From the NCBI RefSeq assembly GCF_008641105.1, contig NZ_VTTI01000003.1:22981-86980 (forward strand): a DNA stretch of 64,000 nucleotides. Direction: 5' to 3'. Within the stretch, counting starts at the first letter, position 1, and every line of letters starts with the position of its first letter. The translations under genes were made by a program, and so were the position numbers. Shown in pieces: positions 15,080 through 25,000 of the stretch. Source of the DNA: Halopseudomonas salina (lineage in GTDB: Bacteria; Pseudomonadota; Gammaproteobacteria; Pseudomonadales; Pseudomonadaceae). A model generated the notes under the pieces. The model was not told the DNA's origin and did not search any database. It worked only from the letters and a program-made list of their open reading frames with translations.

Positions 15080-17787
15080 TGCGCCGCACAACAGCGTCTA
15101 CCTGCTGCTACTGTGGCGTCGGTTGCGGCGTGCTGATCGAGCATGACGCAGACACCATTCATGGCGTCACCGGCGATCCCGCCCATCCCGCCAATTACGG
15201 ACGACTATGCAGCAAAGGATCAACACTGCACAAAACCGGCGACCCGGCCGCACGGGCCCTTTATCCGGAACTGCGCCTGGGCAAGGGCATGGCGCGCAGC
15301 CGCACCGACTGGGATACCGCCATGCAGCATGCCGCCCGGGTTTTCGGCCAGACGATTACTGACTTCGGCCCCGACAGCGTCGCTTTCTATATCTCGGGCC
15401 AGCTTCTCACCGAAGACTACTACGCGTTTAACAAGCTGGCCCGTGCAGTGGTGGGCACCAACAACATCGACAGTAATTCGCGTCTTTGCATGTCCAGTGC
15501 GGTGGTGGGCTACAAGCAAAGCCTTGGCGCCGACTCACCGCCCTGCTCCTATGAAGACATCGAGCAGAGCGACTGTCTGCTGATCATTGGCAGCAATATG
15601 GCCTATGCGCACCCAGTGCTTTTCCGCCGGCTGGAGCAGGCAAAAAGCCTGGATCCGGCAAAACGCATTATTGTTGTGGATCCGCGGCGCACGGCTACCT
15701 GCGAGCTGGCCGACGTGCACCTAGGCATTCAGCCTGGCACCGACGTGGCCCTGCTACATGGGATCCTGAACCTGCTCATCCAGCAAGACTGGATAGATGA
15801 AACCTTTATCCAGACACATACCGGCGGGTTCGATGCCCTGCAGTCACTGGTTGGCGAATACACGCCGGAGCACGTTGCGGGTATTTGCGGAATCGACCCG
15901 GAAGCCTTGCGTCAAGTAGCGCAGATGATCGGTACGGCACCCAGCTTTCTGTCCCTGTGGTGCATGGGCATGAATCAATCAAGCGCCGGCAGCGCCAAGA
16001 ACAGCGCATTGATTAACCTGCACCTGGCCACAGGCAAGATAGGCAAGCCCGGGAGCGGACCTTTTTCGCTAACCGGCCAGCCAAATGCAATGGGCGGGCG
16101 TGAAACCGGAAGCCTGTCGAATCTACTTCCCGGCCATCGTGATGCGACCAACGCCAAGGACCGTGCGGAGGTTGCCGACTACTGGGGCATTGAGGCCTTA
16201 CCCGACTCCCCCGGGCTGAGCGCTATCGAGCTCTTCGAGGCGGTGCGTCGGGGCAAGATCAAAGCGCTATGGATCGCCTGTACCAATCCGGCGCAATCAA
16301 TGCCAGACCAGACTCTGATCCGCGAGGCACTGGCGCTCTGCCCCTTCGTGGTTGTGCAGGAGGCTTTTGCCACTACCGAGACCTGCCAGTTTGCCGACCT
16401 GCTCCTGCCTGCCAGCAGTTGGGGCGAGAAGAATGGCACTGTGACCAACTCCGAGAGACGAGTCAGCCGGGTACGATCCGCGATTCCCGCGCCGGGTGAG
16501 GCACGTGCAGACTGGGCCATTGCTTGCGACTTTGCACAGCGACTGGAAAAACAGCTAAAGCCAGATCAACCAAGCGTGTTTGGCTTCCATCAGCCACAGA
16601 CTCTGTTTGATGAGTTTCGCGGCCTGACTGCCAAGCGCGATCTGGATTACAGCGGGCTCAGTTATCAGCTTCTCGATGCCCTTGGCCCCCAGCAGTGGCC
16701 TTTTCTACCCGGTGCAGAGCGAGGTACCGCACGGCTTTACGCCGACAAGCTATTCCCGACTATCGACGGCCGCGCTCGATTTATTGCCGATACTTACAAG
16801 ACAGTGAAGGAACAACAGAGCACAGATTACCCGTTGATCCTCAATACCGGCCGCCTACGCGACCAATGGCACGGCATGAGCCGCACTGGCACCGCCGCGC
16901 AACTTTTCGGCCATGTTGATCAAGCACAGATCAGTCTGAATCCTGCGGACATCGATCGACTGGAACTGCATGACGGGCAACTGGTGCGTGTTACCAGCCG
17001 CAGAGGCAAACTGGTTTTACCCGTGGTCGCAGATGAACAGCTTCAGGCTGGTCAGGCCTATATTCCCATGCACTGGGGCGATCGCTTTCTGCGTGGCGGT
17101 GGGGTCAATGTGCTCACCCAGCCAGCCTTTGATCCGATGTCCGGCCAACCTGAACTCAAACAGGCTGCGATTCGGATCGAACCGGTATCACTCCCCTGGG
17201 ACGTGTTCATACTGGTGGAAGGCGACATTCAGGCACGCTTCAGTGCTTTGCGTGACCTGTTCGAAGACCTGGCCTACGCCAGCTTCAGTCTGGCCGGACG
17301 CGAGGAGCCAGCCCTGCTGATCCGGGCCGCCAATGAACAGCCCCGCAACACCGAGTGGCTGGCGGAGGTGGACCTTCTACTCGGGCTCGATCAGGTACCG
17401 GTATTGGCTTATGACGACCCCCACCTGGCTGTGAGCAAACGTATCAAGATCGAGGGAAGCCGTATTCGAGCGGTTCGCCTGTGCGGCGAAACCAAGGCCC
17501 GTGACTGGCTGATCAACCTGTGGCGAAACGGTGAGTCAACCGAGAATCTGCAGCGCTGGTTGCTTGCGCCGCTGAGCGCGCCCCCGGGCGCTACTGCCGC
17601 TTCGGTGGAAAAGATCATCTGCAACTGCGTTAACGTCAGCCACAGCCGTATTCAGGCAGCTATCAACAGTGGCATGAACCTCGACAGCCTCAAAGCCGAG
17701 CTCGGCTGCGGGACTGAATGTGGCTCCTGCCTGCCGGAGATCCGCAGGTTGTTACCCGCACCCAACGCGCCGGCATCAACCATATGA
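15079..17787 (+). CDS. nasC: Assimilatory nitrate reductase, molybdopterin catalytic subunit
   Basis: Reduces nitrate to nitrite in the cytosol. The 902-residue product has an N-terminal [4Fe-4S] site (C9, C12, C16, C44), Mo-bisMGD domains containing SRLCMSSAVVGYKQSLGAD and LCMGMNQSSAG-like segments, a molydopterin dinucleotide domain (LILNTGRLRDQWHGMSRTG) and a C-terminal BFD-like [2Fe-2S] domain (C848, C850, C881, C884). The BFD domain is the likely electron entry from the flavoprotein. Called nasC in P. aeruginosa, nasA in Klebsiella. ATG overlaps the upstream TGA by one base; cobA follows 40 bases on. Confidence 0.94.
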   Translation: MRRTTASTCCYCGVGCGVLIEHDADTIHGVTGDPAHPANYGRLCSKGSTLHKTGDPAARALYPELRLGKGMARSRTDWDTAMQHAARVFGQTITDFGPDSVAFYISGQLLTEDYYAFNKLARAVVGTNNIDSNSRLCMSSAVVGYKQSLGADSPPCSYEDIEQSDCLLIIGSNMAYAHPVLFRRLEQAKSLDPAKRIIVVDPRRTATCELADVHLGIQPGTDVALLHGILNLLIQQDWIDETFIQTHTGGFDALQSLVGEYTPEHVAGICGIDPEALRQVAQMIGTAPSFLSLWCMGMNQSSAGSAKNSALINLHLATGKIGKPGSGPFSLTGQPNAMGGRETGSLSNLLPGHRDATNAKDRAEVADYWGIEALPDSPGLSAIELFEAVRRGKIKALWIACTNPAQSMPDQTLIREALALCPFVVVQEAFATTETCQFADLLLPASSWGEKNGTVTNSERRVSRVRSAIPAPGEARADWAIACDFAQRLEKQLKPDQPSVFGFHQPQTLFDEFRGLTAKRDLDYSGLSYQLLDALGPQQWPFLPGAERGTARLYADKLFPTIDGRARFIADTYKTVKEQQSTDYPLILNTGRLRDQWHGMSRTGTAAQLFGHVDQAQISLNPADIDRLELHDGQLVRVTSRRGKLVLPVVADEQLQAGQAYIPMHWGDRFLRGGGVNVLTQPAFDPMSGQPELKQAAIRIEPVSLPWDVFILVEGDIQARFSALRDLFEDLAYASFSLAGREEPALLIRAANEQPRNTEWLAEVDLLLGLDQVPVLAYDDPHLAVSKRIKIEGSRIRAVRLCGETKARDWLINLWRNGESTENLQRWLLAPLSAPPGATAASVEKIICNCVNVSHSRIQAAINSGMNLDSLKAELGCGTECGSCLPEIRRLLPAPNAPASTI

Positions 17788-17827
17788 ACCTTTATCCAGA
17801 CAATCTGTTCTGCGAAGAGAAGACGCC

Positions 17828-18643
17828 ATGACCACATTACAGAACCACACAGCGCCTTTAATCCACCTCGTGGGTGCTGGTCCCGGGGACCCTGAATTGC
17901 TGACGCTAAAGGCAGCCCGAATTCTGTCCCGGGCTGAAGTAGTCATGGTCGATGATCTGGTCAACCCGGCCATACTCGAGCACTGCCCTCAGGCCCGGAT
18001 CATTCGTGTGGGCAAGCGTGGCGGATGTCGCTCCACACCTCAGGCATTCATCAACCGGCTGATGTTGCGTTATGCCCGCCAGGGTAAGCGCCTGGTGCGG
18101 CTGAAAGGCGGTGATCCGTGCATATTCGGCCGTGCGGGGGAAGAGGCACAATGGCTGGCCGCACGCGGTATAACATCAGAAACGGTCAATGGCATCACCG
18201 CCGGACTGGCGGGCGCGACCCAGTGCGGTATCCCCTTGACGCTGCGGGGCTTGAGCCGTGGCGTCACCCTGGTGACTGCTCATACGCGTGATGACAGCGA
18301 TCTGAACTGGCAAGGGCTGGCCCAGGGCGGCACCACACTGGTGGTTTATATGGGCGTTGCCAGGCTGCCACATATCCAGCATGGCTTGCTGTCTGGCGGA
18401 CTGCCAGCCTCAACACCGGTAGCGATGATCGAGCGGGCCAGTTTGCCTGACCAGCGTCAGCATGTGTGCACTCTCGATCAGTTGTGCGCACAGGCTGAGG
18501 TTTTCAATCTCCAAAGTCCCGCGGTACTGGTAATCGGAGAGGTGGTTAGCGCATCAACCGCATCAACATTGCTCGCTGGAGAAACGCTCCCAGAATCGGA
18601 AATAATCCCTAAAAGCGCGAAGCTGCTGACAATCAGCGCCTGA
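17828..18643 (+). CDS. cobA: Uroporphyrinogen-III C-methyltransferase
   Basis: Makes precorrin-2, the precursor of sirohaem, by two SAM-dependent methylations. The 271-residue single-domain protein has HLVGAGPGDPELLTLKA, RLKGGDPCIFGRAGEE and VYMGVARL, typical of SUMT enzymes, and lacks CysG oxidase/chelatase domains. Its position downstream of nitrate reductase is the usual Pseudomonas one, where it feeds sirohaem to nitrite reductase. That is notable because no sirohaem nitrite reductase is present here. The start is the ATG at 17828 after AGAGAAG. Confidence 0.93.
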   Translation: MTTLQNHTAPLIHLVGAGPGDPELLTLKAARILSRAEVVMVDDLVNPAILEHCPQARIIRVGKRGGCRSTPQAFINRLMLRYARQGKRLVRLKGGDPCIFGRAGEEAQWLAARGITSETVNGITAGLAGATQCGIPLTLRGLSRGVTLVTAHTRDDSDLNWQGLAQGGTTLVVYMGVARLPHIQHGLLSGGLPASTPVAMIERASLPDQRQHVCTLDQLCAQAEVFNLQSPAVLVIGEVVSASTASTLLAGETLPESEIIPKSAKLLTISA

Positions 18644-18677
18644 GCACGGATAACCTGGCCGTCTAGATCGTCCAGGC

Positions 18678-21461
18678 CTAAAGCCGGCCCTCTGGCCTCT
18701 GCCGCCACTGACTGATCCATCGAATCAGGTCACCGAAGGGCATAGGCCTGGCAAACAGATAACCCTGTATCTCGTCACAATCGTGTTTGGCCAGGAAAGC
18801 CAGCTGTTCATCAGTCTCCACGCCCTCTGCGATCACTGTAAGCTGCAGGTTGTGCGCGAGACTGATGATGGACTGCACTATCGCTGCGTCCCTGCCGTCT
18901 TCGTTTACGTCATCAATAAACGCCTTGTCGATCTTCACCTTGTCGATTGGCAGGCGTTTGAGATAGTTGAGACTGGAAAAACCGGTGCCAAAATCATCAA
19001 TTGCAATCTTGATGCCCTTGTCCTTGAGCTCCTGGAGGGTGTCGATGGCATCCTCGATATTGTTTAACAGCAGGCCTTCGGTAACCTCCAACTCAAGGCA
19101 CTGAGGGTCCAGCCCGCTGTCATCCAGCATGCGCTGGATAAAGGCAACGAAGCTGCTGCGTTGAAAGTGCAGCGGAGACACATTTATAGCAACGGCAGCG
19201 CCCTCCGTCAGCTTTGTGCACAGCATCACCGCATCCCGGCAGGCCCGTTTGAATACCCACTCGCTGAGGGCAATTATCTGGCCTGTCGCTTCAGCCATAG
19301 GGATGAAAATGCTTGGCGAAATCATGCCCCGCTCGGGGTGATTCCAGCGCAGCAAGGCTTCGAATCCACACATCTGGCCATTGTGCACAGCCACCTGTGG
19401 CTGGTAATACAGCTCGAACTGGCCCAATTCGATGGCCTGCTGCAGGTCTCCCCGAAGGATCAGACGCTCATGCACCCGTTGCGTCAGATCGTCGGTGTAC
19501 CACTGATAGTCGTTTCTGCCGTGTTGTTTAGCCTTGTACATGGCCAGATCGGCTTGCTGTATCAGCTGCAGAGGATCGTCATTGACCTTGTCGCCAGACA
19601 GCGTGATGCCGATGCTGCACGTCAGTTGCAGGGGCACTCCATCGACATCAAAGGGCCTGGCTATCTGGTCCATGATTCGATCAACAACAATAATCACATC
19701 TTCCGCATGGGCCAGATCAGGGAGCAACACTATGAACTCGTCACCACCCATGCGCGCAACGGTATCACCGGGGCGCACAGCCGATTCAAGCCTGCGCGCC
19801 ACCTGAATCAGTACCTGATCACCCGTAGTGTGACCCAGCGAATCGTTGATCGGCTTGAAGCTGTCCAGATCGACAAAAAGGACTGCCATCTTGCGTTTGT
19901 AACGCTGAACCATTTCTCCGCTCTGGCGCAGTCGGTCTTCCAGAATCTGACGACTGACCAGGCCGGTCAGACGATCATGACTTGCACTGTGTGCCAGCTC
20001 TTGCTCGTAGGTCTTTTGTTCGGTCAGGTCGTTCTGCACACCGATGAAATGCGTGACAACGCCGTTGTCATCCGGCACCGGCGCCACATAGAGCTCATTC
20101 CAGAACATGCTGCCGTCCTTGCGATAATTGCGCAGCACTACCTGTACGTCTCGCAGCCCGCCAATCGCACTACGGACTTCGTTTAGGGCTGGCTGCTGCA
20201 GGTCGTCGCCCTGCAGGAAACGGCAATTGCGCCCAAGGATCTCCTCCTCGGCATAACCGGTAAGCGTACTGAAAGCTGCATTGGCATAGATGATCGGCAT
20301 GTCCGGCTGCATCGCATCAACAATGACGACGCCGTCGATGCTCACTTCAAGGCCTCGCTTCAGTAGGCGCAACTGTTCATCCTGGCGTTTGCGACGGCTG
20401 ATATCACGAAGCGATATCAATTCCATCGATTGTCCATTCCATTCGGTGGGCGAGCGTTGTACCTCGAGTTCGATCTGGTCACCATCAGCCAGCGTCAACC
20501 GGCTCTCGAATCTGACAGGGCCATCATGGGGCAACGCAACAGGAGAACAGTCCGGCCGACCAAGGAAAAGTCTCTCGGCTGACTTGTTGGCGTAATGCAC
20601 GTCACCCCGTGAGTCAACTACCAGTAGGGCATCACGGGAGTCTTCCAGCAATTGATGAAAGGCCTGTTGTTTCTGTTCGAGCGCAGCTTCCGCGCGAAAC
20701 TTACCGGTGACATCCAGTGCCAATGCCAGATAGGCCGGACCGCCCATATATTCGAAGGGGTGGGCATGTACCTCCGCATGGAACAGTGAGCCGTCCTTGC
20801 GAATATAGCTCCAGACTCCCATCCGTCCGGTCAGATCGCCGTCGCGCAAACGCGGATACAGTTCGACGAAGCGTTTCTTCTCCTCCTCAGAGCGTATGTC
20901 GAGAATACTCATACCGAGCAGTTCTGCACGGCTGTAACCCAGCAACTTTACCGTGGCATCATTGACCGCAAGAAAGCGGATGTTGTCGCGACCGAACACC
21001 CACATCGGCTCGGGGTTGGACTCGAACAACAAACGATAGCGCGCCTCACTGTCGATCAGCCGGTTGTTGATCTGGGCACGATCGCGGGCATAGCGAATGC
21101 TACGCGCCAACATCGGACCGCTGAACTCACCCTTGACCAGATAGTCGGAAGCACCCAGCTCAATGGCACGGGCATCAAGCTCACTGTCGGCAAGACCAGT
21201 GAGCAATATCATCGGTATCTGCACGCCCCGTGCGTTCAGGTCACCAATCAAAGCAAGACCGGAGTCTGCACCTAGGCGATAATCGACCAGCAACACATCA
21301 TGCTCGCGGGACAAACCACGAGCCAAGCCGTCTTCGTAGTGGGCAACCCAATCCAGGCGGAAATGCTGATTAGGTACGTCCGCAAGAAGCTCACGAAGAA
21401 TGAGATAATCATCTTCGTCGTCCTCGATGAGTAGTAGCCTTAAGGTCTCACCCTGAAGCAT
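18678..21461 (-). CDS. REC-PAS-PAS-LOV-GGDEF-EAL cyclic-di-GMP protein
   Basis: A 927-residue cytosolic signalling protein. REC at 6-125 (D60); PAS at about 138-255 and 260-360; LOV at 368-482; GGDEF at 490-650; EAL at 665-920. The LOV domain holds GRNCRFLQG with the adduct-forming C413, RNYRKDG, FWNEL and FIGVQ, the FMN-contacting residues of blue-light receptors. The cyclase has intact GGDEF (572-576) and an RPGD I-site; the phosphodiesterase keeps EAL, NVSP, EVTEG, DDFGTG, AEGVET. Both activities may exist, one dominating. The ATG at 21461, after GGAGG, overlaps the upstream regulator's stop by one base. Confidence 0.9.
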   Translation of the reverse strand: MLQGETLRLLLIEDDEDDYLILRELLADVPNQHFRLDWVAHYEDGLARGLSREHDVLLVDYRLGADSGLALIGDLNARGVQIPMILLTGLADSELDARAIELGASDYLVKGEFSGPMLARSIRYARDRAQINNRLIDSEARYRLLFESNPEPMWVFGRDNIRFLAVNDATVKLLGYSRAELLGMSILDIRSEEEKKRFVELYPRLRDGDLTGRMGVWSYIRKDGSLFHAEVHAHPFEYMGGPAYLALALDVTGKFRAEAALEQKQQAFHQLLEDSRDALLVVDSRGDVHYANKSAERLFLGRPDCSPVALPHDGPVRFESRLTLADGDQIELEVQRSPTEWNGQSMELISLRDISRRKRQDEQLRLLKRGLEVSIDGVVIVDAMQPDMPIIYANAAFSTLTGYAEEEILGRNCRFLQGDDLQQPALNEVRSAIGGLRDVQVVLRNYRKDGSMFWNELYVAPVPDDNGVVTHFIGVQNDLTEQKTYEQELAHSASHDRLTGLVSRQILEDRLRQSGEMVQRYKRKMAVLFVDLDSFKPINDSLGHTTGDQVLIQVARRLESAVRPGDTVARMGGDEFIVLLPDLAHAEDVIIVVDRIMDQIARPFDVDGVPLQLTCSIGITLSGDKVNDDPLQLIQQADLAMYKAKQHGRNDYQWYTDDLTQRVHERLILRGDLQQAIELGQFELYYQPQVAVHNGQMCGFEALLRWNHPERGMISPSIFIPMAEATGQIIALSEWVFKRACRDAVMLCTKLTEGAAVAINVSPLHFQRSSFVAFIQRMLDDSGLDPQCLELEVTEGLLLNNIEDAIDTLQELKDKGIKIAIDDFGTGFSSLNYLKRLPIDKVKIDKAFIDDVNEDGRDAAIVQSIISLAHNLQLTVIAEGVETDEQLAFLAKHDCDEIQGYLFARPMPFGDLIRWISQWRQRPEGRL

Positions 21462-21937
21462 CAAGCCTCCCTGATCCGTTGCGACGCCGGCAAGGTAACC
21501 AGCTCCAGCCAGTAGTCACCCAGCTTCCCTACAAGCCCGGTTAGTTCACTGTAGGTCACCGGTTTGGTAACAAAGGAATTGGCACCGCGATCATAACTGC
21601 CATCCACGTCCTCGCAGGCTGAGGACGTTGTCAGAACTACAACCGGTATGCGACGCAGTTGCGCATGCTGTTTGATAGCACCGAGCGCTTCTCGACCGTC
21701 CATGCGTGGCATATTCAGGTCGAGCAGAATCAGATCCGGCATCGGATAACGTGTACTGTCGTCATAGGGTGCCTCGCGCAGCAAATAAGCCATCAACTGC
21801 TCGCCGTCATGCACAAAACTCATAGGGCTTTGGGGCCGGATTTCTGCGAAAGCCTCACGCACCAGCAGACAATCATCCTGGTCGTCGTCGGCCACGAGGA
21901 TATGAAGCAGTCGCTGGGCTGTATCTGTAGTGCTCAT
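21461..21937 (-). CDS. Rcp1-like single-domain response regulator
   Basis: A 158-residue stand-alone receiver domain: ILVADDDQDDCLLVREAF (acidic pocket), LILLDLNMPRMDGREAL (phospho-acceptor D73), VVVLTTSS and FVTKPVT (conserved T and K). The LNMPRMDG form is typical of Rcp1/CheY-like partners of phytochrome-class kinases. It lies between a giant HDLQEPLRK-type kinase and the LOV-GGDEF-EAL protein, so it likely receives phosphate from the former and may relay it. I start at the ATG at 21937, with GGAG 11 bases upstream; a longer frame runs to 22036, overlapping the kinase stop. Confidence 0.9.
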   Translation of the reverse strand: MSTTDTAQRLLHILVADDDQDDCLLVREAFAEIRPQSPMSFVHDGEQLMAYLLREAPYDDSTRYPMPDLILLDLNMPRMDGREALGAIKQHAQLRRIPVVVLTTSSACEDVDGSYDRGANSFVTKPVTYSELTGLVGKLGDYWLELVTLPASQRIREA

Positions 21938-22032
21938 GGGTTGGCAAGCTCCAAGGCCCGTTAAACTCTTAGTGTAGACGTCCGCTGGCTCAGCCCCGAC
22001 ATTCCTCGCACGGAACTGGTATGCAACGGCGC

Positions 22033-25000
22033 TCAAGATACCCTTCCTGCATCGGGCGACTGCTCGTCGCCAACATTCAGAACGTCCTCCGACCGGAAAC
22101 TGACCCGGAAGATACTGCCGACCCCCGGCCGACTATGTGCGGTAATTTCCGCCTGATGTCGCTCGGCGATCTTGCGCACAATTGCCAGACCTATGCCGGT
22201 ACCACTGAATTGCTGGCGGTCGTGCAGCCGCTGAAAAGGGTTAAAGATCCGATCCAGGTATTTCTCGTCAAAGCCGATGCCATTGTCGGCAACACATAGC
22301 GTCCAGCTACCATTGTCCCCGGCTTCGCCATACACCTTGATCCGTGCAGGCTCGCCCTCGCGGTGAAATTTCAAGGCGTTGCTGAGCAGGTTCTGCAGCA
22401 TTTGTCCGAGCTGCCGACCGTCGCCCTGCACCCGCGCCAGAGGTTGGCGCTCGATGACCCCACCACTACTTTCAATTGCCGCTTCCAGATCGAGCAGAAC
22501 ACCATCGAGGACCCTGTCCAGCGATACCGGCTGCAGGGCTCCGCCCTGAGTCGTCACGCGCGAGTAGCTGAGCAGATCCTGAATCAGGTTTTGCATACGC
22601 CCGGATGCCTGTCGCATGCGCTGCAGATAGTCTTTGCCGGTGTCATCAAGCTGCTCGGAACGCTTTTCCAAGCGCTCGCCGAATGCCTGCACCTTGCGCA
22701 GAGGCTCTTGCAGATCATGGGAAGCAATAAAGGCAAAATCCTGCAATTCCCGGTTGCTGCGTTCCAACTCAACCATGGCTGCACGCAGTCGTTCTTCACC
22801 CTGTTTGCGTTCGCTTATATCGCGAAAGAATACCGACACACCCTCATCGAATGGATAAGCGCTGATTTCGAACCAGCGTTTGAGATACCGATAGTAGATC
22901 TCGAAGTGTTGACTCTGGCCGGTTTCAACCGCCTGGTGGTAATACTGATATATGTCCGAGGTACGGGCTTCAGGAAACGTCTCCCATAAATTGTTCCCCA
23001 GTAGCTCTTCGGCTGTATGTTCCAACAGGCTTTCGGCGCGCGGATTGACGTAGGTAAACCGCCACGTGAAATCAACTGAGTAGAAGGCATCAGTAATGCT
23101 ATCGAGGGTGCTGCGCATCCGGGCTGCCAACCGCTTGAGCTCGTTCTCGGCCTGCACTGAATCACTGATGTCCTGCACCGCACCCTGTACGTGGGAAATC
23201 TTACCGTCGCTGCCATGCAGAGCCTTGGCCATAAGGCGTACCCAGATGCGCTCGCCAGAGGCGTTAAGCGCCTCACAGCGCAGCTCGTAGGGTATTCCGC
23301 TCTGCATGCAGTGCTTGAGCTTTTCACGCAGTGCCCTGTGATATTCGGGTGCGTACAGGTCAACTACTCGCTCTATGTCAATGACGCTGCCAAAAGGCAA
23401 TTGGTGGATAGCGCACACTTCGTCGGACAATACGACTTTGCTAGTCTGCAGGTCGATTATCCAGCCCCCGATGCGGGCAATGCTGCCAGCAATTTCAAAC
23501 ATGACGCGATGCTGTTCAAACACCCGGTCCATTGCCCGCTGTTCGGTTACATCACGGGCAACCACGTAAATCACCCGGTCATCGCCGAGAGCGGCATTCA
23601 GTTCCAGCATCATCACTGCGCCCGAGGCGTTTCTGACCCGCAAGTCCAGATGTGCCACGCGCTCACCTCGAGCCAGCCGGTTTATCGCGACCTCCGCCTT
23701 GGGGCGGTCAGCCGCAATCAGAAAATCCATGTACGGCTGATCGATAATTTCGCCCGGGCGGTAACCCAGTGCCTTGATCATCGCCGGATTTAACTGCACG
23801 AATAAGCCTTTGAGGCTGATCATGCAGAACATGTCCAGGGACAGACTGAAAAACTGGTCCCTTTCGGCCAGAGCCTGACCGGCCTCGAGTTCGGCCGTGC
23901 GGTCGCGAAGTGTGATCACCCAGCCATCACTGTCATCTCGCCCGCGGAGCGGCACGGCGCGGTAGGCAAAATGCCTTATGTCTTGCCCGACTCGCTGTTC
24001 GAACTCCCCGTTCAGACCAGCATCTGTCAGTTGCTCCCAACTCTCCGGGTCAAGTGGCGCGACTTCTGACAACAGCGCCATTTCCCTGCCCGCAGAGATT
24101 CCCAACAACGCCAGTGCCGCAGGATTGGCAAAACCAATGACGCCCCGTACGTTGATAGCGATCAACCCCTCCTGCAGGCTGTCGGTGACCGCTTGAGTGA
24201 ATCCCAATTGCCGCTCCAGGTCATATCGAGCGGCCTTGATGTCGCGCAGATCCTTTGCGATACCAAATACACCTACTACTTCGCCGTCAACAACCACCGG
24301 CAGCGTGGAAATATCCAACTCGAGCAGTTCTCCACTCTCACTGAGCAGCCGAGTTTCATAACGCAGGGGCTCGCCCGCCAGGCTGCGGTCAAAATACTGC
24401 AGCGATGCTGGCAGCTCCTGCGGCGCTACGATGCCACTGAAGTGGACACCCAAGAGGCTCTCCAGATTCATGCCTGTCAGCGCAAGGCCCGCGGCATTCA
24501 TGCTGGTAAAAGCACCCGTACGATCGAAGGAAAATACCGCATCAGGGTTGTGGGTAAACAGCGAGCGATAGCGTTGCTCGCTAGTCATCAGTCGAGACTG
24601 GTCCTGCTCACGCTCAAGAGCAAGAGCTGCCAGTTGCGTGCACGCCAGCATGACTTTTGGATCGACGCCAAGCAGCCCGACTTCATCACTGTAAAGCGAT
24701 AAGGTCCCCAGCACCGAATTGTCCTTGCTCATCATTGGCATACACCAGCACGAGCGCAATCCAGCCTTCAGAGCCACCTCGCGATAGTTGGCCCAGAGCT
24801 CCGATTCTGCGACGTCATCGACGCGTATTGCTTCACCCCTCCAGGCCGCAGTGGCGCAGGCGCAGGATCCTTCCTCCAGGGCAATGCCATCAACGATCAA
24901 ACGGTATTCATCTGGCAGGCTTGGCGCACTCAGCACTGCAAGAGTGCCGGATTCGGCACGAACCATGGTTACGGACGCACGGCAGCCCGGCAAACGCCTC

